44,570 bases of DNA, taken from assembly GCA_020430775.1 (NCBI GenBank), contig JAGQJE010000343.1, forward strand, positions 1 to 44,570, given 5' to 3'. Shown here in pieces: positions 18,001 to 25,005 of this stretch. The position numbers and the translations under genes are program-made. Origin of the DNA: Myxococcales bacterium. GTDB taxonomy: Bacteria; Myxococcota_A; Polyangia; Polyangiales; Houyiibacteriaceae. Under the pieces are notes generated by a model. The model saw only the letters and a program-made list of their open reading frames with translations, was not told the DNA's origin and did no database searches. Position 1 is the stretch's first letter. Each line of letters opens with the position of its first letter.

Positions 18001-18085
18001 CGAGCCGGGTCATCTCGAGGGCGTTCTGCAGGCCGTGCGCGATGGCGCGGAGCGGGTTCGAGCGGGCGCGCGTGCGTTCTGCCAT
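15029..18085 (-). CDS. PhaC-like alpha/beta hydrolase fused to an acyl-CoA-synthetase (ANL) domain
   Basis: The 1018-aa protein joins two modules. Residues about 1-370 resemble the PhaC/poly-hydroxyalkanoate synthase hydrolase fold: VLLIPPLMLTSEIYDM, the nucleophile elbow GYSQGG (Ser in place of the PhaC Cys), CPVLYFVGTRDS and the His in KAGHFGLV. Residues about 450-960 are an AMP-binding/ANL domain with YASTEHHAV, WFVTRDLMRRD and DYFFVDRASDVLRT. The ANL P-loop is degenerate (YATVGRSGGLRLAQVTHG) and the A10 lysine region reads MTEGYRPIKSALR. The last 22 residues are Lys/Ala/Pro-rich like histone H1. It may move acyl groups between CoA and another acceptor. Fold assignment is strong; chemistry uncertain. 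Confidence 0.85.
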   Translation of the reverse strand: MAERTRARSNPLRAIAHGLQNALEMTRLGRHTDADRTPFEVVHAERVYRLRRYPCPAGSVPRVAPGERGEGAVLLIPPLMLTSEIYDMAPDISVVRALIARGIEPWIVDFGAPEAQEGGMERTLDDHIRAVDDAVTRVREATGRDVHLTGYSQGGMFAYQAAAYRRSEGLRSVITFGSPVDIHRNLPNIDAGVAAEVFRAARAALDAPLDKVEGLPGYLTSTGFKLLSARKEVQQVVEFIRLLNDRQALERRAIRRRFLGGEGFVAWPGPALRTFIDEFVVHNRLASGGFVIDGRALTLADIRCPVLYFVGTRDSIAQPPSVRAIRRAAPNADLHEVPLKAGHFGLVIGSRANGVSWPAVAEWVRWIDGRGPRPRALAYETRRLEEPDEAAFDEVRLDFKLFYDAATDVLSGVWGVLGGLTKAIGDRVDAVRYQVDRLQMLSELGPDTPVGIARALAEQAQRIPERTFFLWHGRAFSYADADRRVDAVVRGFIDRGVRPGARVGVCMQSRPSYLSAMVALIRLGAVPVLMGSGLSAESIAQVLSEAGAGTLVIDPERVDRCAPLAGGDDRDGVDVLVLGGGGDARSLDDGVFDMESIDPAAVALPDWYEPNPGVARDLAMIYATVGRSGGLRLAQVTHGRWAFSAYGAAGACTLSPDDTVYCCLPLHHPAGTLVSVSGALVGGARLALAPRFDAHTFWGDVRRCGASVVFYAGEMLRPLIDAPASAADQSHPVRLFAGSGLRPDVWRGLVDRFAPAGVLELYASTEHHAVLANASGEKVGSVGRPLPGSAPVGLVRYDLERGAPAVDMDGRLERVRAGEVGALVAKVDPAREAEVVTRERVVEDAFAPGDAWFVTRDLMRRDPDGDYFFVDRASDVLRTPDGVVFSRKLEAVVHSRPEVALAAAYSVAIDGRGAEKVVVALVLRSGRDFEPRGLFDALRTELSDGQLPAFVRVLEAIPMTEGYRPIKSALRDERRPAQWAGQTFRLDLPRATYRPHSARKKTPSAKKAAPKKARPRKA

Positions 18086-18343
18086 GGTGGCGCGACCGTA
18101 GCACCACCGCCGGTCGGGCCGAGAGCCCGAAGGTGCACCCAGTCGAGATCATTCGATTCTCCCGCTCCCGAAGAGGCCCGACGCGCCGCGCTGCGAGCGC
18201 CCCGGCACACCGTCCGGGAGGTGCCGTGCTCGTACCCGGACGCGAAGCGCGCTGCGCACTGCGAAAGGCCCGTAGCAGAAACGGCACGGCGCTCCGGCCC
18301 ACGTGCTGTCTGAAATTACACGACTTTCTGGCGAAACACGCCT

Positions 18344-18359
18344 TGGCACGGGGCGTGCA
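18344..18359 (+). promoter_or_regulatory. Sigma-54 (RpoN) promoter
   Basis: TGGCACGGGGCGTGCA matches the -24/-12 consensus TGGCAC-N5-TTGCA, with the invariant GG and GC 12 nt apart; only the first T of TTGCA is changed. Transcription should start near 18370, 37 nt before ATG 18407. The upstream A+T-richer stretch 18309-18335 (TGTCTGAAATTACACGAC) could hold an enhancer-binding-protein site. The rest of the 18086-18406 gap shows nothing else I can support. Confidence 0.75.
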
Positions 18360-18406
18360 GCTACATCCCAGCGAGTCGCTCGACGAGAGTGGCTCGGAGA
18401 TAACCC

Positions 18407-18658
18407 ATGACCAACTCACTGATGCTTCACATGTTCTCGACGACGCGTCGCGCCTCGGCGCAGCACGCCGCTCGCGGGCGTCGGGTCGAGTTCCCCACGG
18501 AAATGGCGGCCGCTCCCGGTCCCGTCACACAGCCCATCGTCATCGACGAAGAACTCCGTGACGACCGCTGGCGCGCGCCCTCGACGGCCGACCTGCTCGC
18601 GACCGCGGCAGTGCTCCTGCCCATCGCCGCTGCGGTGACCGCAGCGCTCGTCATGTAA
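18407..18658 (+). CDS. Small tail-anchored membrane protein under sigma-54 control
   Basis: The 83-aa product has a polar N-terminal 60 residues (basic RRASAQHAARGRR, then acidic VIDEELRDDRW) and one C-terminal membrane segment (LLATAAVLLPIAAAVTAALV) that ends at the stop, as in tail-anchored proteins. The ATG is preceded by GGAG (18396-18399) 7 nt away, one of the clearer ribosome sites here. A sigma-54 promoter lies 48 nt upstream. Codon choice is GC-rich and protein-like. No family is recognised. The transcript seems to run about 300 nt beyond the stop to a strong terminator. Real gene likely; role unknown. Confidence 0.6.
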   Translation: MTNSLMLHMFSTTRRASAQHAARGRRVEFPTEMAAAPGPVTQPIVIDEELRDDRWRAPSTADLLATAAVLLPIAAAVTAALVM

Positions 18659-18924
18659 CAACCCTCCCCGGCGCACATATGCCGGTTACGTTCAGGTCAC
18701 ATCGAACCCAAAGGCACACGCTCGAACGTACACATCCCCGCCAACGCGGCGGTCCCTCTCTCCCCGCCCGCTCCGCGCGGGCGAGCAGATAGTCCCTCTT
18801 CATCCAATCCACCACACACCCCGGCCCCGTCTCTGCCCCACTCGGAGGCGGGGCCACCTCTCCGCAGCGCGCCTCGGTCGCATGGGGCGCGCTGCCCTCC
18901 TCCCTCAACCACCACCACACCATC
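18659..18924 (+). ncRNA. Multi-hairpin RNA with C-rich anti-Shine-Dalgarno linkers (3' UTR or sRNA)
   Basis: Between the small gene and its terminator the plus strand can fold into successive hairpins: 18668-18685 (CCGGC stem), 18738-18752 (CCGCC/GGCGG), 18765-18783 (7 bp), 18823-18855 (7 GC-rich bp plus 5 pairs with G-U) and 18864-18895 (10 bp, GCAGCGCGCC/GGCGCGCTGC). The unpaired linkers are pyrimidine-rich: TCCCTCTCTCCCC (18753), TCCCTCTTC (18793), ACCTCTCC (18856) and CCCTCCTCCCTC (18895). CCUCCUCCC and UCCCUC are complementary to GGAGG ribosome sites, as in known C-rich trans-acting sRNAs. No open reading frame with a ribosome site is seen here. It may be an sRNA released from the 3' UTR. 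Confidence 0.5.
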
Positions 18925-18967
18925 GCCCGGTCACGTCGGCTCCCTCGACGTGACCGGGCGTCTTTTT
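18925..18967 (+). terminator. Intrinsic terminator, 14-bp perfect stem and T-tract
   Basis: GCCCGGTCACGTCG (18925-18938) pairs perfectly with 18946-18959 around a 7-nt loop, followed by GTCTTTTT. It is the strongest terminator seen in the window and ends the sigma-54 transcript. Confidence 0.9.
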
Positions 18968-18985
18968 CGTGACACGCCCTGTGCC

Positions 18986-21139
18986 GTGCGCGCCGCCCTT
19001 CGCTCCGAGACGGCCCTGATTGACGCCGCGCCCGCGCGCGAGGAGCACTCCGCACGATGCGCGGGCGAGCACGAGGCCTCGGCCGAGGCGCTGCTGGCCC
19101 GCTGGCCGGAGCAGCTCGAGGCGCTCGGAGCGGCGGAGCGCGCGCTCCTCACCCGCGCCGGCGAGGATCTACACGCGCGCCCCTACCTCGTCCATCGCCT
19201 CACCGGACCCGAGGACACCGGCGAACAGACGCCCCGCGAAGCGCGCGCCCTCGAAGCCGTCTGCAGCGCGCGTCTGTGGGTCCAGCACCACGGCCTCGAC
19301 CCGCTCGAGGTCGGCGACGACGAGGCCGCGGCGAGCGCGCGTCTGTGCGCGGCGCTGCTCCGCTGCGAGCGCGTGGCGGCAGCCGACCTCGCGCGTCAGG
19401 TCACCCGGTCAGACGCGGCGCCCGACGCGTCCGACGCGGGCGGTCCTCTCGCCCTCGCCTGGCTCGCCTATCGCACGACCTTCGCGCTGCACCCGCCGCC
19501 GTGCGCCCTGCTCGCCTCGCTCGGCGCGCGCGACCTGGCAGCGCCTCGCGACGACGCGACCCTCGCGCTCGCGCCGCTCATCGACGCCTGGGAGCGCCAC
19601 CTGTCCCGCCCCCGCTGGCGGCCGTGGCTGCGCCAGAAGGTCGGCCAGAACGCCGACTTCTTTCGCCACGGCGCGTGCTTGCCGGCCTACTGGTTCCGCC
19701 GCGCGCGCGTCCGCCGCCGCCTCCCCGCGCACATCCGAGACGAGCCCGTGCTGCGCACGACCTACTTTGCCATCGAGCAGGTCGGGCCCATCGTCGACAA
19801 CTTCGTCTTCAAGGGGCGGGCGTCGCCGCTGCGCGTCGAGGTCGGGCTCGCCGACTTCGTGTTTCTCTACATGCAGCTCGCGGACGAGGTGGTCGACTGT
19901 CTCGCGAAGGCGCTCGACCGCGCCTCGCTGCGCGCGCTCCTCACGCGACACTACGGGCCCACCGCGCGGGCCGAGGCGCTCATCCCCCTCGAGTCGCTCG
20001 ACGCCGCGGCGCTCGTCGGGCTCGGCCTCGACCCGGCGCGCCCGATCGACAAGTACGGGCTCGGGCTCGGCCGCCTGCTCGACGCGCTCGCCGCGCTGCG
20101 CCAGGCGATCGTCCGCGGCGTCGCCGACGCGGAGCGCGCGGGCCTCGGCCCTATCGAGCGCGACGTGCGGGCCTTCTTCCACCACTGCTTCGCGACCTTC
20201 CTCGATGAGGTCTACCTGCCCGACAGCGCGGTGTGCGCACGCGGCGTCGACGCGATCCCCCTCGAAGAGACCGCGTGGCACTACTTCCGCAAGAACCACC
20301 TCGTGATGATGCGGTGGCTCGATCTGAGGGCGCGCCTGCTCGGCCTCGCGCCTCGGGCGCACGCGCGCGCGATTCGACGCTGGGGGTACGTCCTGGCGAC
20401 GTTCCAGATCTTCGACGACCTGAAAGACATCCCGCTCGACCTCCGCCACCAGCCGAACTACGCGCTGCAGCTCGCCGCGGCCCGCTTCCCGTCCGAGTAC
20501 GCGTGGCTCGAGCGTGCGTTCGACGACCGCTCCCGCGGCGTGAGCCGGCAGGACGTGCTGCGCGTCGACCTCTGCGCGCCTCAGACGGTGCTCGAGTGCA
20601 TCCGGTTGAGCCGCCTCGTCGCCCTCGCGCACTTCGACTACGTCGCGACCTACGCGTGGGACCAGCGCTGGCGGCGGAGCTGGACGAGCCGGCGCGGCTC
20701 CTTCAACGAGGAGCGGCCGCCGGCCGGCGGCGCGCGCGGCGGCGAGCTGCTCGGCGGCGGCGAGCTGCCCGGCGGCGGCGGGGACGCGCTGGACCGCGCG
20801 TTCGCGTGCTTCCGCGGGACCGTCGGGCTCGAGCGCGCGCTCGGGGCGAGCGACGAGTACCTCGCCTACGTGCTCGAGGTGCTCGCGTACGAGCGCCCTT
20901 GGCCCCTGTACCTCGCCGCGCTGCCAAACGTCCGCCGGGCGTATCGCTTCTTGACCATGCGGATGCGGATGAGCGCCGCAGAGAAGGCCGAGATGCTGGA
21001 GCGGCTCCTCGCGCGCAGGCCGGCTCGGCTCGCGCTCGCCATCGAGGGCCTGCCGCCCGGGGCGCTGCGGCTTCGCCTGTCGCGGCTGTTGCCGCCCCGC
21101 GTCGCCGGCGCCTCGGTGGGCGGTGAGGCGAGCGGCTGA
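18986..21139 (+). CDS. Large protein with isoprenoid-synthase (class I) motifs
   Basis: About 717 aa, no signal peptide. Residues about 290-500 contain two aspartate-rich helices: LADEVVDCLAKALD (D300, matching the first DDxxD motif of trans-prenyltransferases) and YVLATFQIFDDLKDIPLD (D477, matching FQxxDDxxD of the second motif), followed by RHQPNYALQLA. Both bind the Mg-diphosphate group in class I isoprenoid synthases, so I infer a divergent polyprenyl or terpene synthase-like enzyme. The N-terminal 280 residues are helical and unrecognised. A Gly/Glu linker (GELLGGGELPGGGG) near 590 precedes a C-terminal helical region. The GTG at 18986 is tentative: an earlier GTG at 18950 lies inside the terminator. 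Convergent with the SDR gene 4 nt away. Confidence 0.65.
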   Translation: MRAALRSETALIDAAPAREEHSARCAGEHEASAEALLARWPEQLEALGAAERALLTRAGEDLHARPYLVHRLTGPEDTGEQTPREARALEAVCSARLWVQHHGLDPLEVGDDEAAASARLCAALLRCERVAAADLARQVTRSDAAPDASDAGGPLALAWLAYRTTFALHPPPCALLASLGARDLAAPRDDATLALAPLIDAWERHLSRPRWRPWLRQKVGQNADFFRHGACLPAYWFRRARVRRRLPAHIRDEPVLRTTYFAIEQVGPIVDNFVFKGRASPLRVEVGLADFVFLYMQLADEVVDCLAKALDRASLRALLTRHYGPTARAEALIPLESLDAAALVGLGLDPARPIDKYGLGLGRLLDALAALRQAIVRGVADAERAGLGPIERDVRAFFHHCFATFLDEVYLPDSAVCARGVDAIPLEETAWHYFRKNHLVMMRWLDLRARLLGLAPRAHARAIRRWGYVLATFQIFDDLKDIPLDLRHQPNYALQLAAARFPSEYAWLERAFDDRSRGVSRQDVLRVDLCAPQTVLECIRLSRLVALAHFDYVATYAWDQRWRRSWTSRRGSFNEERPPAGGARGGELLGGGELPGGGGDALDRAFACFRGTVGLERALGASDEYLAYVLEVLAYERPWPLYLAALPNVRRAYRFLTMRMRMSAAEKAEMLERLLARRPARLALAIEGLPPGALRLRLSRLLPPRVAGASVGGEASG

Positions 21140-21143
21140 GCGA

Positions 21144-21908
21144 TCAGCGCGGGGGCATCCGCAGCGCGCCGTCGCAGCGGATGACCTCTCCGTTCAGGTA
21201 GGCGTTGTCGACGATGTGCGCGACGAGGGCCGCGTACTCGCGCGGGTGCCCGAGCCGGCTCGGGTACGGGATCACCGCGCCGAGCTGCGTCTTGACGTCC
21301 GCGGGCAGCCCGCCGAGCAGCGGCGTGTCGAAGAGCCCGGGCGCGATGGTCATGACCCGCACGCCGAGCTTCGCGAGGTCGCGCGCGGCCGGCAGGGTCA
21401 TCCCGACCACGCCGCCCTTCGACGCCGCATACGCGACCTGACCGATCTGCCCGTCGAACGCCGCGATCGAGGCGGTGTTCACCACGACCCCTCGCTCACC
21501 GTCCACCGGCTCGTTGCCCGCCATCGCGGCGGCGCACAGGCGCATGACGTTGAAGGTCCCGATGAGGTTGACCTCGATGATCCGGCGGAACGCGGCGAGG
21601 TCGTGCGGGCCGCCGTCGCGCTGCACGACGCGCTGCGCGATCCCGATCCCGGCGCAGCTCACGGCGGCCCGCAGCGCACCGAGCGACTGCGCGGCGGCGA
21701 TGGCCCGGCCCACGCCGTCCGGGTCGGTCACGTCCGCCGCCACGAAGCGGACGGAGCGACCGAGCTCGGCCGCCAGCGCCTCGCCCCGTGCCGCGTCTCG
21801 ATCGAGCGCGACGACCGCCGCGCCCCGCTCGGCGAACGCTCGCACGCACGCCTCACCGAGCCCCGAGGCTCCCCCAGTCACCAACGCCGCCTGTCCCTCG
21901 ATGTTCAT
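21144..21908 (-). CDS. Short-chain dehydrogenase, 3-hydroxyacyl-CoA dehydrogenase type-2 (HSD10)-like
   Basis: The 254-aa product is a classical SDR: cofactor motif [11 protein letters not shown], Asp in ALDRD (NAD preference), [23 protein letters not shown] holding the catalytic Ser-Tyr-Lys, and [11 protein letters not shown]. The pattern [13 protein letters not shown], with [23 protein letters not shown] and the short [17 protein letters not shown] end, is typical of type-2 3-hydroxyacyl-CoA dehydrogenases that act in fatty-acid and branched-chain breakdown. The ATG at 21908 is chosen because a -10 element lies 6 nt before it and family similarity starts there. It is divergent from the DUF445 gene. 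Confidence 0.9.
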   Translation of the reverse strand: MNIEGQAALVTGGASGLGEACVRAFAERGAAVVALDRDAARGEALAAELGRSVRFVAADVTDPDGVGRAIAAAQSLGALRAAVSCAGIGIAQRVVQRDGGPHDLAAFRRIIEVNLIGTFNVMRLCAAAMAGNEPVDGERGVVVNTASIAAFDGQIGQVAYAASKGGVVGMTLPAARDLAKLGVRVMTIAPGLFDTPLLGGLPADVKTQLGAVIPYPSRLGHPREYAALVAHIVDNAYLNGEVIRCDGALRMPPR

Positions 21909-21914
21909 GGCCGA

Positions 21915-21943
21915 GATGTACCCCGGCCGGCCCTCCGCGGAAA
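21915..21943 (-). promoter_or_regulatory. Candidate leaderless promoter of the SDR gene
   Basis: Minus strand: TTTCCG (21943-21938), 17 nt, TACATC (21920-21915), 6 nt to ATG 21908. Confidence 0.4.
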
Positions 21944-22003
21944 AGCTTCTGCGTCGCCACGCGGCACTACGCTGGGCCCGCCCCTGACGCCGTGCGCAAC
22001 AGA

Positions 22004-22032
22004 TTGACTTTCCGCGGGCGAACCACAACGCT
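22004..22032 (+). promoter_or_regulatory. Candidate leaderless promoter of the DUF445 gene
   Basis: TTGACT (22004-22009), 17 nt, AACGCT (22027-22032), then 8 nt to GTG 22041. It supports the GTG as the true start. Confidence 0.45.
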
Positions 22033-22040
22033 CGGCCCCC

Positions 22041-23276
22041 GTGGAGCTGCTGTCGCGTATCCAAGACAACTGGCTTGTCCTCACGATCCCGCTCATCGCG
22101 GGCTTCATCGGGTGGCTCACCAACGTCGTCGCGGTGAAGATGATGTTCTACCCCGTCGAGCCCTGGGGGAAGCCGCCCTGGCTCGGCTGGCAAGGCGTCA
22201 TCCCGGCGAACGCGCTCCGGCTGGCGAAGCACTCGAACGAGCTGATCACCACCAAGCTGCTCTCGCTGCAGCAGCTCTTCGACGAGACCTTCGACCCCAA
22301 GAACTTCAGCGGACACATCAACGACGTCGTCGACGAGATCGTCGACCAGATCATCGCCGACGTGTCCACGAAGTACGCCAAGGCGATGTGGGACAACGCC
22401 GGCGAGGTGATGCAGGCGAAGGTCCGGGCGCAGGTGCGCGAGGAGGTGATCGGCGTGCTGTCGAAGGTCTCCGCCGACCTCGGCGAGCAGATCAGCGACG
22501 TCATCGACCTCGAGACTACGGTGCTCGAGGCCGTCGGACGCGATCGCGCGGTGATGGGGCGCATGTTCCAGGACGTCGGCGCGGCGGAGTTCCTCTTCAT
22601 CGAGCGCTCAGGCTTTTGGTTCGGTCTGCTCTTCGGCATCCCGCAGATGATCATCTGGGTGATCTTCCCGGAGTGGTGGATCCTGCCGCTCGCGGGCCTC
22701 CTCGTCGGCTGGTTCACCAACCTCGTCGCGCTGCGAATGGTCTTTGCGCCGCAAGAGCCGAAGAAGGTCGGGCCGATCGTGTTCCACGGCCTCTTCCACA
22801 AGCGCCAGCGCGAGGTGGCCGCAGCGTTCGCGTCGGTCGTCACCGATCACGTGCTCAACGCCGACAACCTCGTCCACACCGTGATGAACGGCCCTGGCAA
22901 GGAGCGGCTCGAGGCGATCGTCGAGCGACGCGTCGGCGAGCTGATCGACCGCTACGAGGCGCACCCGATGGCCGCGATGATCATCGCGCCGGACCAACGC
23001 GCCGCGCTCCGCGAGGACATCCTGCGCCAGATCCGCGAGGAGCTGCCGAAGCCGGGAGGGTTCTTTCACACCTTCGCTGGCGAGGCCGTGAACCTCCGCG
23101 GTGAGCTCGAGGCGCGCATGGCCGCGCTCGACCCGGAGAGCTACGAGGGCGTCCTCCGGCCGGCGTTCCAGCAGGACGAGTGGAAGCTCATCGCCGCGGG
23201 CGCCGTGCTCGGTCTGGTCGCAGGCATCTTGCAGGTCGTGTACCTCTTCGGCGACACGATGAAGAACCTGCAGTGA
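22041..23276 (+). CDS. DUF445 family membrane protein
   Basis: The 411-aa protein has an N-terminal membrane segment ([17 protein letters not shown]) joined to [15 protein letters not shown] and [14 protein letters not shown], an internal pair of membrane segments ([34 protein letters not shown]) followed by a second copy of the motif ([31 protein letters not shown]), and a C-terminal membrane segment. The repeated WLTN/WFTN plus [16 protein letters not shown] shows internal duplication typical of DUF445. The family is linked to the envelope but its function is not settled. Its stop overlaps the PurU GTG (GTGA). Confidence 0.9.
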   Translation: MELLSRIQDNWLVLTIPLIAGFIGWLTNVVAVKMMFYPVEPWGKPPWLGWQGVIPANALRLAKHSNELITTKLLSLQQLFDETFDPKNFSGHINDVVDEIVDQIIADVSTKYAKAMWDNAGEVMQAKVRAQVREEVIGVLSKVSADLGEQISDVIDLETTVLEAVGRDRAVMGRMFQDVGAAEFLFIERSGFWFGLLFGIPQMIIWVIFPEWWILPLAGLLVGWFTNLVALRMVFAPQEPKKVGPIVFHGLFHKRQREVAAAFASVVTDHVLNADNLVHTVMNGPGKERLEAIVERRVGELIDRYEAHPMAAMIIAPDQRAALREDILRQIREELPKPGGFFHTFAGEAVNLRGELEARMAALDPESYEGVLRPAFQQDEWKLIAAGAVLGLVAGILQVVYLFGDTMKNLQ

Positions 23277-24157
23277 CGCGGCGCGACCCCAGCGACGAAC
23301 GGTCGGGCGAGACCGCGACGCTGCTCGTCACCTGCCCGGACCGCACCGGGCTCGTCGCCGCGCTCGCGCAGACGCTCTATGGGCACGGCGCGAACATCCT
23401 CGACGCCGACCAGCACACCGACCCCGTGGCGGGGCAGTTCTTCCAGCGCATCCGGTTCGAGACCGCGGGGCTGCACACCGACCGCCTGACCCTCGAGCGC
23501 GCCATCGCGGAGGTGGCCGAGCGCTTGTCGATGCGCTGGAGGCTCACCTACGCCGGGGCGACCAAGCGCGTCGCCATCTTCGTGTCGCGCTACGACCACT
23601 GCCTCGTCGACCTGCTGCTGCGGCACCGCGCGGGCGAGATCGAGTGCGAGATCGCGTGGGTCGCGAGCAACCACGACACCCTCCAGCCACTGGTCGAGCA
23701 GTTCGGCGTCGCGTTCCACCACATCCTCGTGACGGCGCAGACGAAGGCCGAGGCCGAGGCCGCGCAGCTCGCCCTGATCGAGCGGTCCCGCATCGACCTC
23801 GTGGTGCTCGCTCGTTACATGCAGATCCTAAGCCCCGGCTTCCTCGAGCAGTGCGCGGCGGACGTCATCAACATCCACCACTCGTTCTTGCCAGCGTTCG
23901 TCGGCGGCAAGCCCTACCGGCGCGCGTACGAGCGCGGTGTGAAGCTCATCGGCGCTACCGCGCACTACGCGACCGCGGACCTCGACGAGGGGCCGATCAT
24001 CGAGCAGGACGTCATGCGCTGCTCGCACCGGGACCACGTCGCCGACCTCATGCGGAAGGGTCGCGACCTCGAGAAGCTCGTCCTCGCGCGCGCCGTCCGC
24101 TGGCACCTTCAAGATCGCGTGCTGATCTGTGGGAACAAGACGGTCGTCTTCGACTGA
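23273..24157 (+). CDS. purU: Formyltetrahydrofolate deformylase
   Basis: The 294-aa product has an N-terminal ACT-type domain (LLVTCPDRTGLVAALAQTLYGHG, DADQHTD) and a C-terminal formyltransferase domain with VAIFVSRYDHCLVDLL, the catalytic NIHHSFLPAF (N200, H202, H203), GATAHYATADLDEGPIIEQD and a C-terminal helix. PurU hydrolyses 10-formyltetrahydrofolate to formate and tetrahydrofolate, balancing one-carbon pools and feeding PurT. The GTG start overlaps the DUF445 stop by 4 nt, so translation is coupled, although no functional link to DUF445 is known. The length is usual. Confidence 0.96.
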   Translation: MTRRDPSDERSGETATLLVTCPDRTGLVAALAQTLYGHGANILDADQHTDPVAGQFFQRIRFETAGLHTDRLTLERAIAEVAERLSMRWRLTYAGATKRVAIFVSRYDHCLVDLLLRHRAGEIECEIAWVASNHDTLQPLVEQFGVAFHHILVTAQTKAEAEAAQLALIERSRIDLVVLARYMQILSPGFLEQCAADVINIHHSFLPAFVGGKPYRRAYERGVKLIGATAHYATADLDEGPIIEQDVMRCSHRDHVADLMRKGRDLEKLVLARAVRWHLQDRVLICGNKTVVFD

Positions 24158-24180
24158 TCTCCGCGGGCGGCCAGCGCGCG

Positions 24181-24186
24181 CTACAA
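24181..24186 (+). promoter_or_regulatory. Candidate -10 element of the DUF47/Pit unit
   Basis: TACAAT at 24181-24186 is an almost canonical -10 but has no convincing -35 at 16-18 nt. It would give a leader of about 120 nt before GTG 24311, ending in AAGGAG. Confidence 0.35.
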
Positions 24187-24310
24187 TGCGCTCGTACGCG
24201 ACTCGCCGCAGCCGCGGCACGTCGACACCCACCGCGCCCAAGGACCTGGTCGCCCCATACGCGACACGCCGACGCACCGCTCAGACAGTCCCCCGCCCAA
24301 AGGAGCCCAT

Positions 24311-24985
24311 GTGCGCATACCGCTCGCCAATCTCCTGGTCCGCAGCCCGCTCCCTCGCGTCAGCGAGCTCATGGAGCAGGTCGTCGTCTGCGCGCAGCAC
24401 GTGCCGCAGATCGTTCACGCGCTCATCGACGGTGATCAGACCGCCGTCGAGCGCCTCGCCAAGGAGGTGAGCGCGCTCGAGGCGCGTGCGGACGAGGCCA
24501 AAGACAGCGTCCGCTCGAACCTCCCGGTGCGCATCTTCTTGCCTGTCGACCGGCGCGACGTCCTGAAGCTCATCAGCCAGATCGACAGCATCGCCGACTG
24601 CTCCGAGGACGTCGGGGTGCTGCTGACGATCCGACCGCTGCAGGTGCCCGAGGAGATGAAGACGATTCTGGTCTTGTTCACCGAGCGAGTGCTCGAGACG
24701 GTCAAGACCGCGGCCGACCTCGTCGCGACGATGGACGACCTGCTCGAGCAGGGCTTCAGCGGACCGGCCAAGGAGCGGGTCTTGTCTCTCGCGAAGGAGG
24801 TGGGCCGCAAGGAACACGAGGCGGACAAGCTCCAGGACCAGTGCGCGCGGGTCCTGTTCCGCTCGGAGGACCAGATGTCCGCGGTCGCGATCTTCATGTG
24901 GACCAAGGTCCTGAACAAGATCGGTGACATCGCCAACCACGCCGAGAACGTTGGGGATCAGTTCCGCCTCTTCGTGGCGGGCTGA
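24311..24985 (+). CDS. DUF47 / PhoU-like phosphate transport accessory protein
   Basis: The 224-aa all-helical protein matches the DUF47 (TIGR00153) family. It opens LANLLVRSPLPRVSELMEQVVVC and has SALEARADEAKDSVRSNLP, VRIFLPVDRRDVLKLISQID (metal-binding Asp-rich), LAKEVGRKEHEADKLQDQ and a final helix NKIGDIANHAENVGDQF with a typical PhoU-like E/D-xxxD face. These proteins help PiT-type transporters and usually lie next to them, as here (20 nt upstream of pit). The GTG at 24311 is taken because AAGGAG sits 6 nt upstream and the overlapping ATG at 24309 is out of frame. Confidence 0.92.
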   Translation: MRIPLANLLVRSPLPRVSELMEQVVVCAQHVPQIVHALIDGDQTAVERLAKEVSALEARADEAKDSVRSNLPVRIFLPVDRRDVLKLISQIDSIADCSEDVGVLLTIRPLQVPEEMKTILVLFTERVLETVKTAADLVATMDDLLEQGFSGPAKERVLSLAKEVGRKEHEADKLQDQCARVLFRSEDQMSAVAIFMWTKVLNKIGDIANHAENVGDQFRLFVAG

Positions 24986-25005
24986 GCGCGGGATCCCAAC
25001 GCTCG

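Noticed and set aside
18950-18985. Starting the isoprenoid-synthase-like gene at GTG 18950
   Set aside because: The GTG is within the 3' arm of the terminator, so it is unlikely to be translated; GTG 18986 is used instead, tentatively.
24309-24470. ATG 24309 as the DUF47 start
   Set aside because: It is out of frame with the DUF47 domain; GTG 24311 is in frame and has AAGGAG upstream.
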